Positions 7,616 to 15,650 are shown, counted from the first letter of the stretch. The stretch: DNA of 20,506 nucleotides from Agrobacterium fabrum (GCA_003241215.1 QFOL01000038.1:1-20506), one strand, 5' to 3'. Translations and numbers: made by a program. The notes: generated from the letters alone by a model not told the origin.

Positions 7616-10333
7616 ATGGAACAAAGCCTTACGCGTTATATCTGGTCGCACACGAGGCGGCAGCAGCTTTTCATTCTGCTGATCGTGGCTCTGTCGATGA
7701 TCCCCTATTTCCTTGCTTTCGATCTGCCCAAGCAGATCGTCAACGGGCCTATTCAGGGGGACGGGTTCGAAGGGGCGAACGCGACGCAGCTTTTCATGCA
7801 TCTCACGGTCGACATCCCCTATTGGGGCACCGTGACATTGTTCCCCGGGCTCGAGCTCAACCGCATGTCGATGCTGATGGCGCTTAGCCTGACCTTCCTT
7901 GCGCTTGTCATCATCAACGGGCTCTTCAAATATTACATCAATACCTACAAGGGCCGCCTCGGCGAGCGGCTTCTGCGGCGTATCCGCTTCGAGCTCATAG
8001 ACAAGATCCTGCGGTTCCCGCCCTCCCATTTCAAGCGGGTCAAGGGCGCTGAAATCTCCAGCATGGTGAAGGACGAGGTGGAGCCGCTCGGCGGCTTCAC
8101 CGGCGACGCCTTCGTGCAGCCGGCGCTTCTCGGCGGCCAGGCGCTCTCCGCACTCTTCTTCATTCTGGTTCAGAACTTCTGGCTGGGTCTGATCGCGGCT
8201 TTCATGGCGGCGATCCAGGTGGGCATCATTCCTAAAATGCGCCGCCGCCTCATCGAACTCGGCCGCCAGCGGCAGCTGAGCGCCCGCCAGCTTGCCGGAC
8301 GCATCGGCGAAATGGTCGACGGCATCGGCACCATCCACGCCTATGACACGTCCAATTACGAGCGCGCGGATGCCTCGCACCGGCTCGGCGACATCTTCAA
8401 GATCCGTTACGATCTCTACCAGTGGAAATTTCTGGTCAAATTTATCAATAACTTCCTCGCACAGCTGACACCCTTCTTCTTTTATGCGCTCGGCGGTTAT
8501 CTCACCCTGAAGGGCAGCCTCGATGTCGGGCAGCTGGTCGCCGTCATCAATGCCTATAAGGAATTGCCCGGGCCGCTGAAGGAACTGATCGACTGGGATC
8601 AGGCGCGTCAGGACGTGCAGGTGAAATACGAGCAGGTCTTCGAGCAGTTCGATGCACCGAACATGATCGACGAAAAGGTGCAGAAACTGTCTCCCGGCGC
8701 CGTCGCTGCGATCAGCGCCCCGATCGTCGTCGCCAATCTGACGCTCGAGGACGACAGCGGCAGCCGGCTTCTGGAGCAGGCATCGCTGAAGATCGAGCCG
8801 GGTGAGGTAATCGCCATCGTCGGCGGCTCGGGCGCCGAGGCGCTGGCGGATGCAATGGGCCGCACGCTCTGGCCGACCTCCGGCAAGGTCAGCATCAACG
8901 ACGTCGACATATTGGAACTACCGGAATCGCTCACCGGGCGACGCATTTCCTATGTCTCCTCGGACAGCTATTTCTTCCACGCCAGCCTGAAGGACAATCT
9001 GCTTTACGGCCTCAAACATGCGCCGCTTGCGGATAAGAATTACGAGGGTGCAGCGCTGGAGCACCGCAAGTGGGAGATCCGCGAAGCCAAGATGGCGGGC
9101 AATCCGCTGATCGACATCAACAGCGAATGGATCGACTATGCCTCCAGCCCCGCTGGAGACGGCAAGCCGGAAAACCTCATCCAGGCGATTCTTGCCGTCC
9201 TCGACAGCGTGGAACTGTCGCAGGACATTCTGGAATTCGCCCTTCGCTCATCGATCGATCCCCTGACGGACCTGCATCTCGCCGCCCGCATCGTGGAACT
9301 TCGGCATGTCCTGCGCGCCGAACTGGAAAAGGAAAATCTGAGCGGCCTTATCGCGCCTTTCGAGCTCGATAGCTACAATAGCGAGGCGACGGTCGGCGAA
9401 AACCTGCTGTTCGGCACCATGCGGGATCCGTCCCAGACGATCAGGACCGTCATCGAAAGCGACTATTTCCGTTCGCTGATGCGGGAGACCGGCCTCGTGA
9501 AAACCCTGTTCGAAATGGGCTACACGATTGCTGAAAACATCGTGGAAATCTTTGCCGACCTGCCGGGAGACCACCCGTTCTTCCAGCAGCTCACCTTCAT
9601 GACGCCGGATGACATTCCGGTCTATCAGCAGATGCTGCAACGCCTTCAGGGCAAGAGTTTCGACGACGCCAATGAAAGCGAAAAGCGCGCAATGCTGCGG
9701 CTCAGCTTCTTCTACATCGAACCTCGCCAGCGTTTCGGTCTGCTGTCGCCGGAGATCATGAACCGGATCGTCGAAGTCCGGCACATGTTCCACGAGAACC
9801 TGCCCGACAGCCTGAAAAACGTGATCGAAATCTACGATCCGAGCAAATATATGAGCGCAACCAGCCTGCTGGACAACATCCTCTTCGGCAAGGTCAGCCA
9901 TCGCTATACGGACGCCTCGCGGCGCATCACCCGCATTGTCGCCGATGTCATGCGCAAACAGGGTGTCTATGAGCGTGTGCTGGCGGTGGGTCTGGACTTC
10001 AACCTGGGCGCCGGCGGCAAGCGGCTCGGCCCGCTCCAGCGCCAAAAGCTCAATCTCGCAAGGGCGCTGATCCGCAAATCCGATTATTACGTCTTCAACC
10101 GCCCTCTACCCGGCCTCGATCCCCGACAGCAGGAGGAAATTGTCGAGCGGGTCATCACACTCCTGAAACAGAACAACAATAACCCAGCGATCGTATGGGT
10201 TCTGTCGAATGCGACCCTCTCTCGCCTGTTCGAGCGTGTGATCGTTGTTCACCAGGGCCTGATCACCGCCGACGGAAGTTACGAGACTCTCGCCGAGGAA
10301 AACGGTACATTCAAGGACATGGTCGCAACATAA
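7616..10333 (+). CDS. ABC exporter-like membrane protein with degenerate ATPase domain
   Basis: A 905-aa protein with an N-terminal type I ABC exporter membrane domain (about 1-330: hydrophobic segments near 18-36, 83-104, 178-210 and 275-300, plus the coupling-helix region KGAEISSMVKDEVEPLGG) followed by an ABC ATPase-like region (about 370-905). The ATPase motifs are all broken. The Walker A position reads GGSGAEAL (403-410; no Lys, no Ser/Thr). The signature reads LGPLQRQ (804-810). Walker B and the catalytic Glu read FNRP, with Asn828 and Arg829. The switch His is replaced in VLSNATLS. About 340 residues are inserted between the Q-loop-like region and the signature, and a post-Q-loop D/E-N-x-L-F/Y-G motif occurs three times. 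The start is ATG 7616, with an in-frame stop just upstream at 7604 and a weak AGAAG site. The gene for a cyclic-nucleotide-binding protein follows after 43 bp. The protein probably cannot hydrolyse ATP, and its role is unknown. Confidence 0.85.
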   Translation: MEQSLTRYIWSHTRRQQLFILLIVALSMIPYFLAFDLPKQIVNGPIQGDGFEGANATQLFMHLTVDIPYWGTVTLFPGLELNRMSMLMALSLTFLALVIINGLFKYYINTYKGRLGERLLRRIRFELIDKILRFPPSHFKRVKGAEISSMVKDEVEPLGGFTGDAFVQPALLGGQALSALFFILVQNFWLGLIAAFMAAIQVGIIPKMRRRLIELGRQRQLSARQLAGRIGEMVDGIGTIHAYDTSNYERADASHRLGDIFKIRYDLYQWKFLVKFINNFLAQLTPFFFYALGGYLTLKGSLDVGQLVAVINAYKELPGPLKELIDWDQARQDVQVKYEQVFEQFDAPNMIDEKVQKLSPGAVAAISAPIVVANLTLEDDSGSRLLEQASLKIEPGEVIAIVGGSGAEALADAMGRTLWPTSGKVSINDVDILELPESLTGRRISYVSSDSYFFHASLKDNLLYGLKHAPLADKNYEGAALEHRKWEIREAKMAGNPLIDINSEWIDYASSPAGDGKPENLIQAILAVLDSVELSQDILEFALRSSIDPLTDLHLAARIVELRHVLRAELEKENLSGLIAPFELDSYNSEATVGENLLFGTMRDPSQTIRTVIESDYFRSLMRETGLVKTLFEMGYTIAENIVEIFADLPGDHPFFQQLTFMTPDDIPVYQQMLQRLQGKSFDDANESEKRAMLRLSFFYIEPRQRFGLLSPEIMNRIVEVRHMFHENLPDSLKNVIEIYDPSKYMSATSLLDNILFGKVSHRYTDASRRITRIVADVMRKQGVYERVLAVGLDFNLGAGGKRLGPLQRQKLNLARALIRKSDYYVFNRPLPGLDPRQQEEIVERVITLLKQNNNNPAIVWVLSNATLSRLFERVIVVHQGLITADGSYETLAEENGTFKDMVAT

Positions 10334-10376
10334 GTCCAAGAATGCGGCCGAGGTGGAACAAGAACAGGGTAAGTCA

Positions 10377-10832
10377 ATGCTGTTTAAAGACGAAATTCAA
10401 ATGCTGAAAAGGGTTCCGTTTTTCTCGGAGATGGAACCGTCGAAACTGAAACTGCTCGCATTCGCGTCCGACCGGGTGTCCTACCATGCCGGCGACGTGC
10501 TGTTTCGGCAGGGAGATGTCGGCGATGCGGCCTATGTTCTCCTCACCGGAAAGGTGGATGTACTGGTCGACTCCCCTTCGGGCACACTGAAAGTGGCCGA
10601 AATGACCGGCAATGCCATCGTCGGCGAAATCGCCATCCTCTGTGATAGCGTCAGAACCGCGACCGTGCGCGCCTCCACCAATGTGGAAGCCCTGCGTATC
10701 GGCAAGGAACAGTTCTTCAAGCTCATGTCCGATTTCCCCGACATCACGATCAAGGTCATGCGTGTTCTGGCCGAACGCCTTACCCAGACCACGGCGGAAC
10801 TGAGCAAAGCGCGCGCAAACGCCAGAACATAA
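10377..10832 (+). CDS. Stand-alone cyclic nucleotide-binding domain protein
   Basis: A 151-aa protein made of a single cNMP-binding domain of the CAP/PKA regulatory type. The phosphate-binding cassette is visible as VGEIAILCDSVRTATV (82-97), with Glu84 for the ribose and Arg93 for the cyclic phosphate, so ligand binding is plausible. The upstream beta-roll (YHAGDVLFRQGDVGDAAYVLLTGKVDVLV) is canonical. There is no helix-turn-helix, kinase or membrane segment. The C-terminus is a basic helix. ATG 10377 is preferred because AGGG sits 7 bases upstream; GTG 10353 would add eight residues. It lies 43 bp after the ABC-like gene and is likely co-transcribed with it. With the adenylate cyclase encoded two genes downstream it may act as the cAMP receiver that controls the ABC-like protein; this coupling is inference. 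Confidence 0.9.
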   Translation: MLFKDEIQMLKRVPFFSEMEPSKLKLLAFASDRVSYHAGDVLFRQGDVGDAAYVLLTGKVDVLVDSPSGTLKVAEMTGNAIVGEIAILCDSVRTATVRASTNVEALRIGKEQFFKLMSDFPDITIKVMRVLAERLTQTTAELSKARANART

Positions 10833-10928
10833 GCGGCAATTCCTTGCTACCATGACGGTCGATATTGGAAAAATAAATGTCGTACTATTGCAATATAAAT
10901 GAAATGCTGACTGAATAAGGGTAAAGGC

Positions 10929-10949
10929 ATCCGCCAAAAACGGGCGGAT
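10929..10949 (+). other. Hairpin between cNMP-binding and MBL genes
   Basis: A perfect 7-bp inverted repeat, ATCCGCC (10929-10935) and GGCGGAT (10943-10949), with a 7-nt A-rich loop, lies in the 189-bp gap between the two genes. It is followed by ATAATAAT rather than a T-run, so it is a weak terminator or an RNA-processing or attenuation structure rather than a clear intrinsic terminator. The remaining intergenic bases show no other signal I can name. Confidence 0.35.
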
Positions 10950-11021
10950 ATAATAATCTGTAGAGACAACGGGCTTCATGGGAGGAAAGCGTGCAAGATT
11001 CCGTTGTTATTGGGGTGTGTC

Positions 11022-11882
11022 ATGGCGTTCGATTCCGACACAGCAAGTCGGGAAAGTAATAGAAATTTTCGGGTAAAGATCTGGGGTGCGCGGGGAACGC
11101 TTCCCGTTTCAGGTGAAAACTTCCGAAAATACGGCGGAAATACCATCTGCATCGAGGTAAGATGCGGCGATCACGTTCTTTTGTTCGATGCGGGTTCGGG
11201 CTTGCATCCCGCCGGTCTTGCCCTGCGGGCGGAAGGCATTCGCGACGTCAACCTGTTCTTCTCGCATTGCCATTACGACCACATTGTCGGCTTTCCCTAT
11301 TTCAAACCCTTTTATAATAGCTCCAACGATGTCGCCATCTGGTCCGGCCACCTCGCCGGCACCATGACGACCCGGGAAATGCTCAAGGACTTCATGAGCC
11401 CACCCTGGTTCCCCGTGCCGCTGGAGATCTGTTGCGCCAAGATCGCGACGCGGGACTTCCTGCCGGGCGACGCACTTGATGTGCATCCCGGCCTTTCGAT
11501 CAGAACCGGAATGCTCAATCATCCCGGCAACGCCATCGGATACCGGCTGGACTGGGAAGGAAAATCCCTTGCCATCATCACCGATACCGAACATGAGCCG
11601 GGCAGTGTCGACGAAACCGTCCTCGACCTGATCAGGGACGTCGACCTTTTCCTCTACGATGCCATGTTCACAGATGACGAGATGAGCCTTTATCGCGGCT
11701 ATGGCCATTCATCCTGGCAACAGGCGATCCGCCTCGCCAAACTGGCCGACGCAAAAAGTGTCGGCTTCATCCACCACGCCCCAAGCCGCAGCGACGAGGA
11801 ACTGGACAGTATCGAAAAACAGGCGAAAGCCCGGTTTGGCGGTGCATTCGCGGCCATGGACGGTCAGGTCATCGAACTCTGA
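11022..11882 (+). CDS. Metallo-beta-lactamase-fold hydrolase (PhnP/phosphodiesterase-like)
   Basis: A 286-aa metallo-beta-lactamase-fold enzyme. The opening WGARGTLPVSG...YGGNT (21-41) and LFDAGSG (54-60) are typical of the branch that includes PhnP and cyclic-nucleotide phosphodiesterase-like proteins. The metal site is complete: His82, His84, Asp86 and His87 in SHCHYDH, then His167 (NHPGN), Asp188 (ITDTEH) and His251/His252 (IHHAP). No signal peptide is seen, so the protein should be cytoplasmic. ATG 11022 is chosen because GGGG precedes it by 6 bases; a TTG at 11004 is an alternative. A strong intrinsic terminator follows the stop. Placed between a cNMP-binding protein and an adenylate cyclase it may hydrolyse a cyclic nucleotide, but no residue proves the substrate. 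Confidence 0.88.
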   Translation: MAFDSDTASRESNRNFRVKIWGARGTLPVSGENFRKYGGNTICIEVRCGDHVLLFDAGSGLHPAGLALRAEGIRDVNLFFSHCHYDHIVGFPYFKPFYNSSNDVAIWSGHLAGTMTTREMLKDFMSPPWFPVPLEICCAKIATRDFLPGDALDVHPGLSIRTGMLNHPGNAIGYRLDWEGKSLAIITDTEHEPGSVDETVLDLIRDVDLFLYDAMFTDDEMSLYRGYGHSSWQQAIRLAKLADAKSVGFIHHAPSRSDEELDSIEKQAKARFGGAFAAMDGQVIEL

Positions 11883-11902
11883 GGCAAGATGGCGTTCGCC
11901 AG

Positions 11903-11929
11903 GGTCGGACGCCTACCCGACCGCTTTTT
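11903..11929 (+). terminator. Intrinsic terminator after MBL-fold gene
   Basis: A GGTCGG (11903-11908) and CCGACC (11917-11922) stem with an 8-nt loop is followed by GC and five T residues. It lies 20 bp after the MBL stop codon on the same strand. It should end the ABC-like/cNMP/MBL transcript and separate it from the cyclase gene. Confidence 0.7.
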
Positions 11930-11976
11930 GAAGTCCGGATCCGGCATGCTCTGCCAGGCGGGCATTCGAACACGCA

Positions 11977-12000
11977 CAATTGACCGTTCCCGATCAATTG
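11977..12000. promoter_or_regulatory. 7-10-7 dyad upstream of the cyclase gene
   Basis: A perfect inverted repeat, CAATTGA (11977-11983) and TCAATTG (11994-12000), with 10 bases between the arms lies 94 bp before the cyclase start. The spacing places the arms about two helical turns apart, as expected for a dimeric regulator. TTGACC inside the left arm resembles a -35 box, but no -10 box is found at normal spacing. The regulator is unknown. Confidence 0.4.
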
Positions 12001-12093
12001 CTCCACGATATTGCCACGAGACGCCCTGCAATAAGGGTGCCACCACATACTACATGATGATTCTGCGTCGAATGGCCACATGATGGGATTTGC

Positions 12094-13788
12094 ATGATCC
12101 GTTTCTTTTCGGAGACCAATTTGAGACACGCCCGGATTTTATCCGGCCTCATCATATTTGCTTTCGTATTTTCCCATCTTTTCAATCATTCCCTCGCACT
12201 CATCTCCATCGATACCGCCGAGCGGGCGCGAAAATGGTTCAGCCTGATCTGGCTCAATCCCGTCAGCAGCCTGCTTTTTTATGGTTCGGTTCTGGTGCAT
12301 GTCTGCCTTGTCCTGCGTTCGCTTTATCTGCGCAGAACGCTGCGCATGCCGCTCCGCGAAGCGCTTCAGGTCATCTTCGGCCTGTCCATCCCGTTCCTGA
12401 TCATCGGCCACGCCGTCAATATCCGCGTGTCGCACATGCTCTACGGCATCGATGTCGGCTACTACTCGGTCATCCGCCGGCTGTGGATCAACAATCCGAT
12501 ACAGGGCGCCTGGCAAAGCCTCGCCTTGATTGTGATCTGGGTCCACGGATGCATCGGCCTTTATTTCTGGTTGCGTTACCGGGACTGGTATCCACGCATA
12601 GCCGGGCTGTTTATGACGGTCGCCGTGATGTTGCCGCTGCTGGCGCTGCTTGGCTTCAGCGACGCCGGCCGCTGGCTGGCGGAAATCGATGAAAAATACG
12701 CGCTTCCGCCCGGACTTGTCGACAACACGATTCAAAAGGACGAGCTGCCGCTACAGCGGGAAATGGAAACACAGATCCGCTTCATCTCCGGCACGGCGGA
12801 GACATTGTTCATCGGCGCGGTAATGCTGGTTTTCGCAATGCGTGGCGTACGCAGCTTTCGACAACGATTGACGGCGATCGAAATCCGCTATGAACATGGC
12901 GCGCAGGCGCATGTACCGGCCGGGTTCAGCATTCTGGAAGCCAGCCGCCTTGCGGGAATTCCGCATTATTCCGTCTGCGGCGGCAAGGGTCGCTGCTCAA
13001 CCTGTCGGGTCAAGGTTCTAAACAGCAAGGGCCCGCTTCCCCCGCCCGGAGATATAGAACAAACCACATTGAGACGCATCCATGCCGATTCTGATGTGCG
13101 GCTCGGATGCCAGCTGCGCCCGACCAGCGATCTCAGCATCGCGCTTCTCGTTTCGCCGCCCCAGCAGAGTGACCTGCCGGCGGATGCGCAGCCGGCCCGC
13201 CCCGGAAGGGAAGAGGAAATCGCCATCCTCTTCTGCGATCTGCGCAACTTCACCACACTATCCGAGGCGAAACTGCCCTATGATGTCGTCTTCCTGCTGA
13301 ACCGCTACTTCACCATCGTCGGCCAGGCCGTCGAACAGACGGGCGGCCATCTCGACAAATTCATCGGTGACGGCGCCATGGCCCTTTTCGGACTTGGCGA
13401 GGATAATGCCCATGCCTGCCGCAACGCCATGAAGGCAGCCGCGACCATATTGCGGGACATCGCGATCCTCAACGAAGGGCTGGAGCAACAATTCGCCGTC
13501 CGTCTGGAAGTGGTGGTCGGGATTCATTCCGGTCCGAGCATCGTCGGTGTCATGGGATATGGCGCGGCAAAAACCCTGACAGCCATCGGCGACACCGTAA
13601 ACGTGGCAAGCAGACTCGAATCCAAGGCCAAGGAATTCGGCGCCGCCATCGTCGTTTCCGAACCGGCCATCATTCAGGCGGGGCAGGATATTGCCGATCT
13701 CAGAAGCGAAGAGATCGCCATTCGCGGGCGAAACTCGCAGATGAAAGTGTTCCTGCTCTCGAAACAGGAGAGCGAGCGTTACCTATAA
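12094..13788 (+). CDS. cyaC: Membrane-bound redox-type class III adenylate cyclase (CyaC-like)
   Basis: A 564-aa cyclase that makes cAMP from ATP. The N-terminal membrane domain (about 14-250, roughly six helices) is rich in His within or near helices (His28, 32, 69, 106, 114, 151), like the diheme cytochrome b anchors of succinate:quinone oxidoreductases. A [2Fe-2S] ferredoxin domain follows, with Cys295-x5-Cys301-x2-Cys304 and Cys339. The C-terminal class III catalytic domain (about 375-560) has metal Asp382 (FCDLRNF) and Asp426 (FIGDG), adenine-site Lys422 and Thr496 (class IIIb), and transition-state Asn503 and Arg507, so it should be active. This matches Sinorhizobium meliloti CyaC, described as a redox-regulated cyclase with a quinone-responsive diheme-b anchor. 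The start is ATG 12094 with GGGA 5 bases upstream. It lies downstream of an intrinsic terminator and so has its own promoter. Confidence 0.93.
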   Translation: MIRFFSETNLRHARILSGLIIFAFVFSHLFNHSLALISIDTAERARKWFSLIWLNPVSSLLFYGSVLVHVCLVLRSLYLRRTLRMPLREALQVIFGLSIPFLIIGHAVNIRVSHMLYGIDVGYYSVIRRLWINNPIQGAWQSLALIVIWVHGCIGLYFWLRYRDWYPRIAGLFMTVAVMLPLLALLGFSDAGRWLAEIDEKYALPPGLVDNTIQKDELPLQREMETQIRFISGTAETLFIGAVMLVFAMRGVRSFRQRLTAIEIRYEHGAQAHVPAGFSILEASRLAGIPHYSVCGGKGRCSTCRVKVLNSKGPLPPPGDIEQTTLRRIHADSDVRLGCQLRPTSDLSIALLVSPPQQSDLPADAQPARPGREEEIAILFCDLRNFTTLSEAKLPYDVVFLLNRYFTIVGQAVEQTGGHLDKFIGDGAMALFGLGEDNAHACRNAMKAAATILRDIAILNEGLEQQFAVRLEVVVGIHSGPSIVGVMGYGAAKTLTAIGDTVNVASRLESKAKEFGAAIVVSEPAIIQAGQDIADLRSEEIAIRGRNSQMKVFLLSKQESERYL

Positions 13789-13822
13789 AGAAATCCTGGC
13801 GTCTGCTGCCCGGCTGTCCGTT

Positions 13823-14305
13823 TCAAATCTTGCGATAAAGAAAATAGCGATCCGTCGGCACGCTTGCCGGAACCGGCAGCGGCTTCAGCATGGGATGATC
13901 CAACGGCAGGCCGCTGACCGCAATACCGCCCTTCGCCAGCATGCCTGCCGCAATATCTGGCAGCCATGTCAGCGTCACGGCGTCCTTTTCCGGATAGCCC
14001 GTGCCGATATCCGCATGCACCATCGCCGCTTCCGCGCCGATGAAAGCCGGAGCGGTTTGCGAGATTTCACCGATCACGAGATCCTCCGCCGCCGGAACCG
14101 AGGAGGCATGGGCACCCATGGCCCTGTCAAAGGCAATGATGCGACGGTGGGGAAACAGTTCCTGAAGGTGGTTGAAAGTACGCCCGTTCCCAAGCCCGAT
14201 TTCCATCAACACGCCCTCATCCGGCAGATCGAGATCGGCCTCCACATGGTTGAGGATGTCCCGCTGCGCGGTCAACCGGCGAATGAAGCTGTCCAGTCTG
14301 CTCAT
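13823..14305 (-). CDS. Small class I SAM-dependent methyltransferase
   Basis: A 160-aa Rossmann-fold methyltransferase. The S-adenosylmethionine loop is visible as LMEIGLGNGRTFNHL (33-47), followed by an acidic residue at the end of strand 2 (AFDRA, Asp60), which would bind the ribose hydroxyls. A later strand contains AAMVHADIGTG and a C-terminal sheet ends in RYFLYRKI. It is short for the class and has no extra substrate domain, so the acceptor cannot be predicted. Its start lies 4 bp after the nucleotide-sugar dehydrogenase stop on the same strand, which indicates a shared transcript and perhaps a sugar-related acceptor. It converges on the cyclase gene with 34 bp between stops; no clear terminator is visible there. 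Confidence 0.82.
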   Translation of the reverse strand: MSRLDSFIRRLTAQRDILNHVEADLDLPDEGVLMEIGLGNGRTFNHLQELFPHRRIIAFDRAMGAHASSVPAAEDLVIGEISQTAPAFIGAEAAMVHADIGTGYPEKDAVTLTWLPDIAAGMLAKGGIAVSGLPLDHPMLKPLPVPASVPTDRYFLYRKI

Positions 14306-14309
14306 CCTG

Positions 14310-15650
14310 TCAGGCCTTGATGATATGTTTTGCGGCTATGTCCCGGCGCGCGAAGACATTCCGTGTGTCGATGATGAGCGGCGCCCATTCGCTTAGAGCG
14401 GAATAATCGACATTGTCATGATCGGTCGCGACAAGAACCGCGTCAAATGCGCCGATCGTCCGCCTGTCCCATGACACCGATTTCATGCCCATCAGGTGGC
14501 TATATTCCCGGGTTTTAGGGATCTCCGCCACGTGCGGATCATAATAGGCCGCTTCGCCGCCGCGCTCCTGAATAAGCTCGATGAGCTTCAGCGACGGGCT
14601 TTCGCGAATGTCGGGCACGTTTTTCTTGTAGGCGAGACCAACGACCAGCACCTTCGAACGGCTGAGCGCCTTGCCGGAATGGATGTCGAGCGCTTCGGCG
14701 ACCCGCCCGATGACGTGACGCGGCATGCCCGTATTGATTTCCCCGGCAAGCTCGATGAACCGCGTCGGCAATTCATATTCCCGCGATTTCCAGGTGAGAT
14801 AAAACGGGTCGATCGGTATGCAGTGCCCGCCAAGGCCCGGACCGGGATAAAAGGGCATGAAACCGAACGGCTTGGTTTTCGCCGCATCGATCACCTCCCA
14901 TATGTCGATGCCCATGGCCTCGTAAACGACCTTGAGTTCGTTGACGAGGGCAATATTGACCGCGCGGAAGACGTTTTCGGTGATTTTCACCGCTTCCGCC
15001 GTGGCATTGGTGGAAACGGGAACGATCTTTTTGACCACCGAACCGTAGAAAGCCGCCATCAGTTTTCCAGCGGCGTCACCATCGCCCGCAACCACCTTCG
15101 GAATAGTCGAAGTCTCGAAATCGCGATTGCCGGGATCTTCGCGTTCTGGTGAAAAGCCGATGAAGAAATCAGTGCCGGAAACAAGCCCGGTGCTTTCCAG
15201 AATGGTCTTCACCACCCCATCGGTCGTGCCGGGATAGGTGGTCGATTCCAGCACCACAAGTTGCCCCTTGCGCAGATGGGCCGCAATTTCCCGACAGGTC
15301 CTTTCGACATAAGAAAGGTCAGGCTCACGATATTTCGTGAGCGGCGTCGGCACGCAGATGGCAATGACATCACATTCGGCCAGCCTGGAGAAATCGCAGG
15401 TGGCCGCAAAGCCGTCATTCTGGCGGACACTTGCCAGCACCTCGTCCGAAACGGCCTCGATATAGCTGCGGCCCGCATCGATCGCGGTAATTTTACCGGG
15501 ATCGATATCGAAACCGACAACCTTGAAACCGCCCCTGGCGATCGTCATGGCAAGCGGCAGGCCGACATAGCCGAGGCCGATTACCCCTGCCTTGGCGCTT
15601 TTGTTGTCGATGCTGGAAAGCAGGGTCTGGGAAATGTCTGGAGAAGTCAA
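14310..15650 (-). CDS. Nucleotide-sugar 6-dehydrogenase (UDP-GlcNAc/WbpA-like)
   Basis: A 446-aa NAD-dependent UDP-sugar dehydrogenase that oxidises C6 of a nucleotide sugar to a uronic acid in two steps. The NAD-binding motif VIGLGYVGLPLA is at 23-34. A TPLTKYREPDLSYV stretch and an ESTTYPGTT loop follow in the N-terminal domain. The catalytic Cys277 is in GGHCIPIDPFYLTW, and the C-terminal UDP-binding domain contains GLAYKKNVPDIRESPS. The GGHCIPIDPFYL form and the length fit the WbpA/TviB-type (UDP-N-acetylhexosamine) branch better than UDP-glucose dehydrogenase. It starts at TTG 15650: an in-frame stop lies just upstream and a GGAG site is about 11 bases away. It is followed 4 bp later by the methyltransferase and is divergent from a glycosyltransferase, so a surface polysaccharide role is likely. 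Confidence 0.9.
   Translation of the reverse strand: MTSPDISQTLLSSIDNKSAKAGVIGLGYVGLPLAMTIARGGFKVVGFDIDPGKITAIDAGRSYIEAVSDEVLASVRQNDGFAATCDFSRLAECDVIAICVPTPLTKYREPDLSYVERTCREIAAHLRKGQLVVLESTTYPGTTDGVVKTILESTGLVSGTDFFIGFSPEREDPGNRDFETSTIPKVVAGDGDAAGKLMAAFYGSVVKKIVPVSTNATAEAVKITENVFRAVNIALVNELKVVYEAMGIDIWEVIDAAKTKPFGFMPFYPGPGLGGHCIPIDPFYLTWKSREYELPTRFIELAGEINTGMPRHVIGRVAEALDIHSGKALSRSKVLVVGLAYKKNVPDIRESPSLKLIELIQERGGEAAYYDPHVAEIPKTREYSHLMGMKSVSWDRRTIGAFDAVLVATDHDNVDYSALSEWAPLIIDTRNVFARRDIAAKHIIKA

Noticed and set aside
9248..10045. Open frame (265 codons) on the - strand opposite the ABC-like gene
   Set aside because: I considered it because the ABC-like gene lacks ATPase motifs, but the + frame has continuous ABC-like similarity on both sides of this stretch.
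7616..10333. ABC-like gene as a decaying pseudogene
   Set aside because: 905 codons without stop or frameshift and normal codon use argue that the protein is maintained despite lost ATPase motifs.
10929..10949. Intrinsic terminator after the cNMP-binding gene
   Set aside because: The stem is good but no T-run follows, so I list it only as a hairpin.
12007..12012. GATATT as a -10 box for the cyclase gene with TTGACC at 11980-11985
   Set aside because: The 21-bp spacing is too long for a normal housekeeping promoter.
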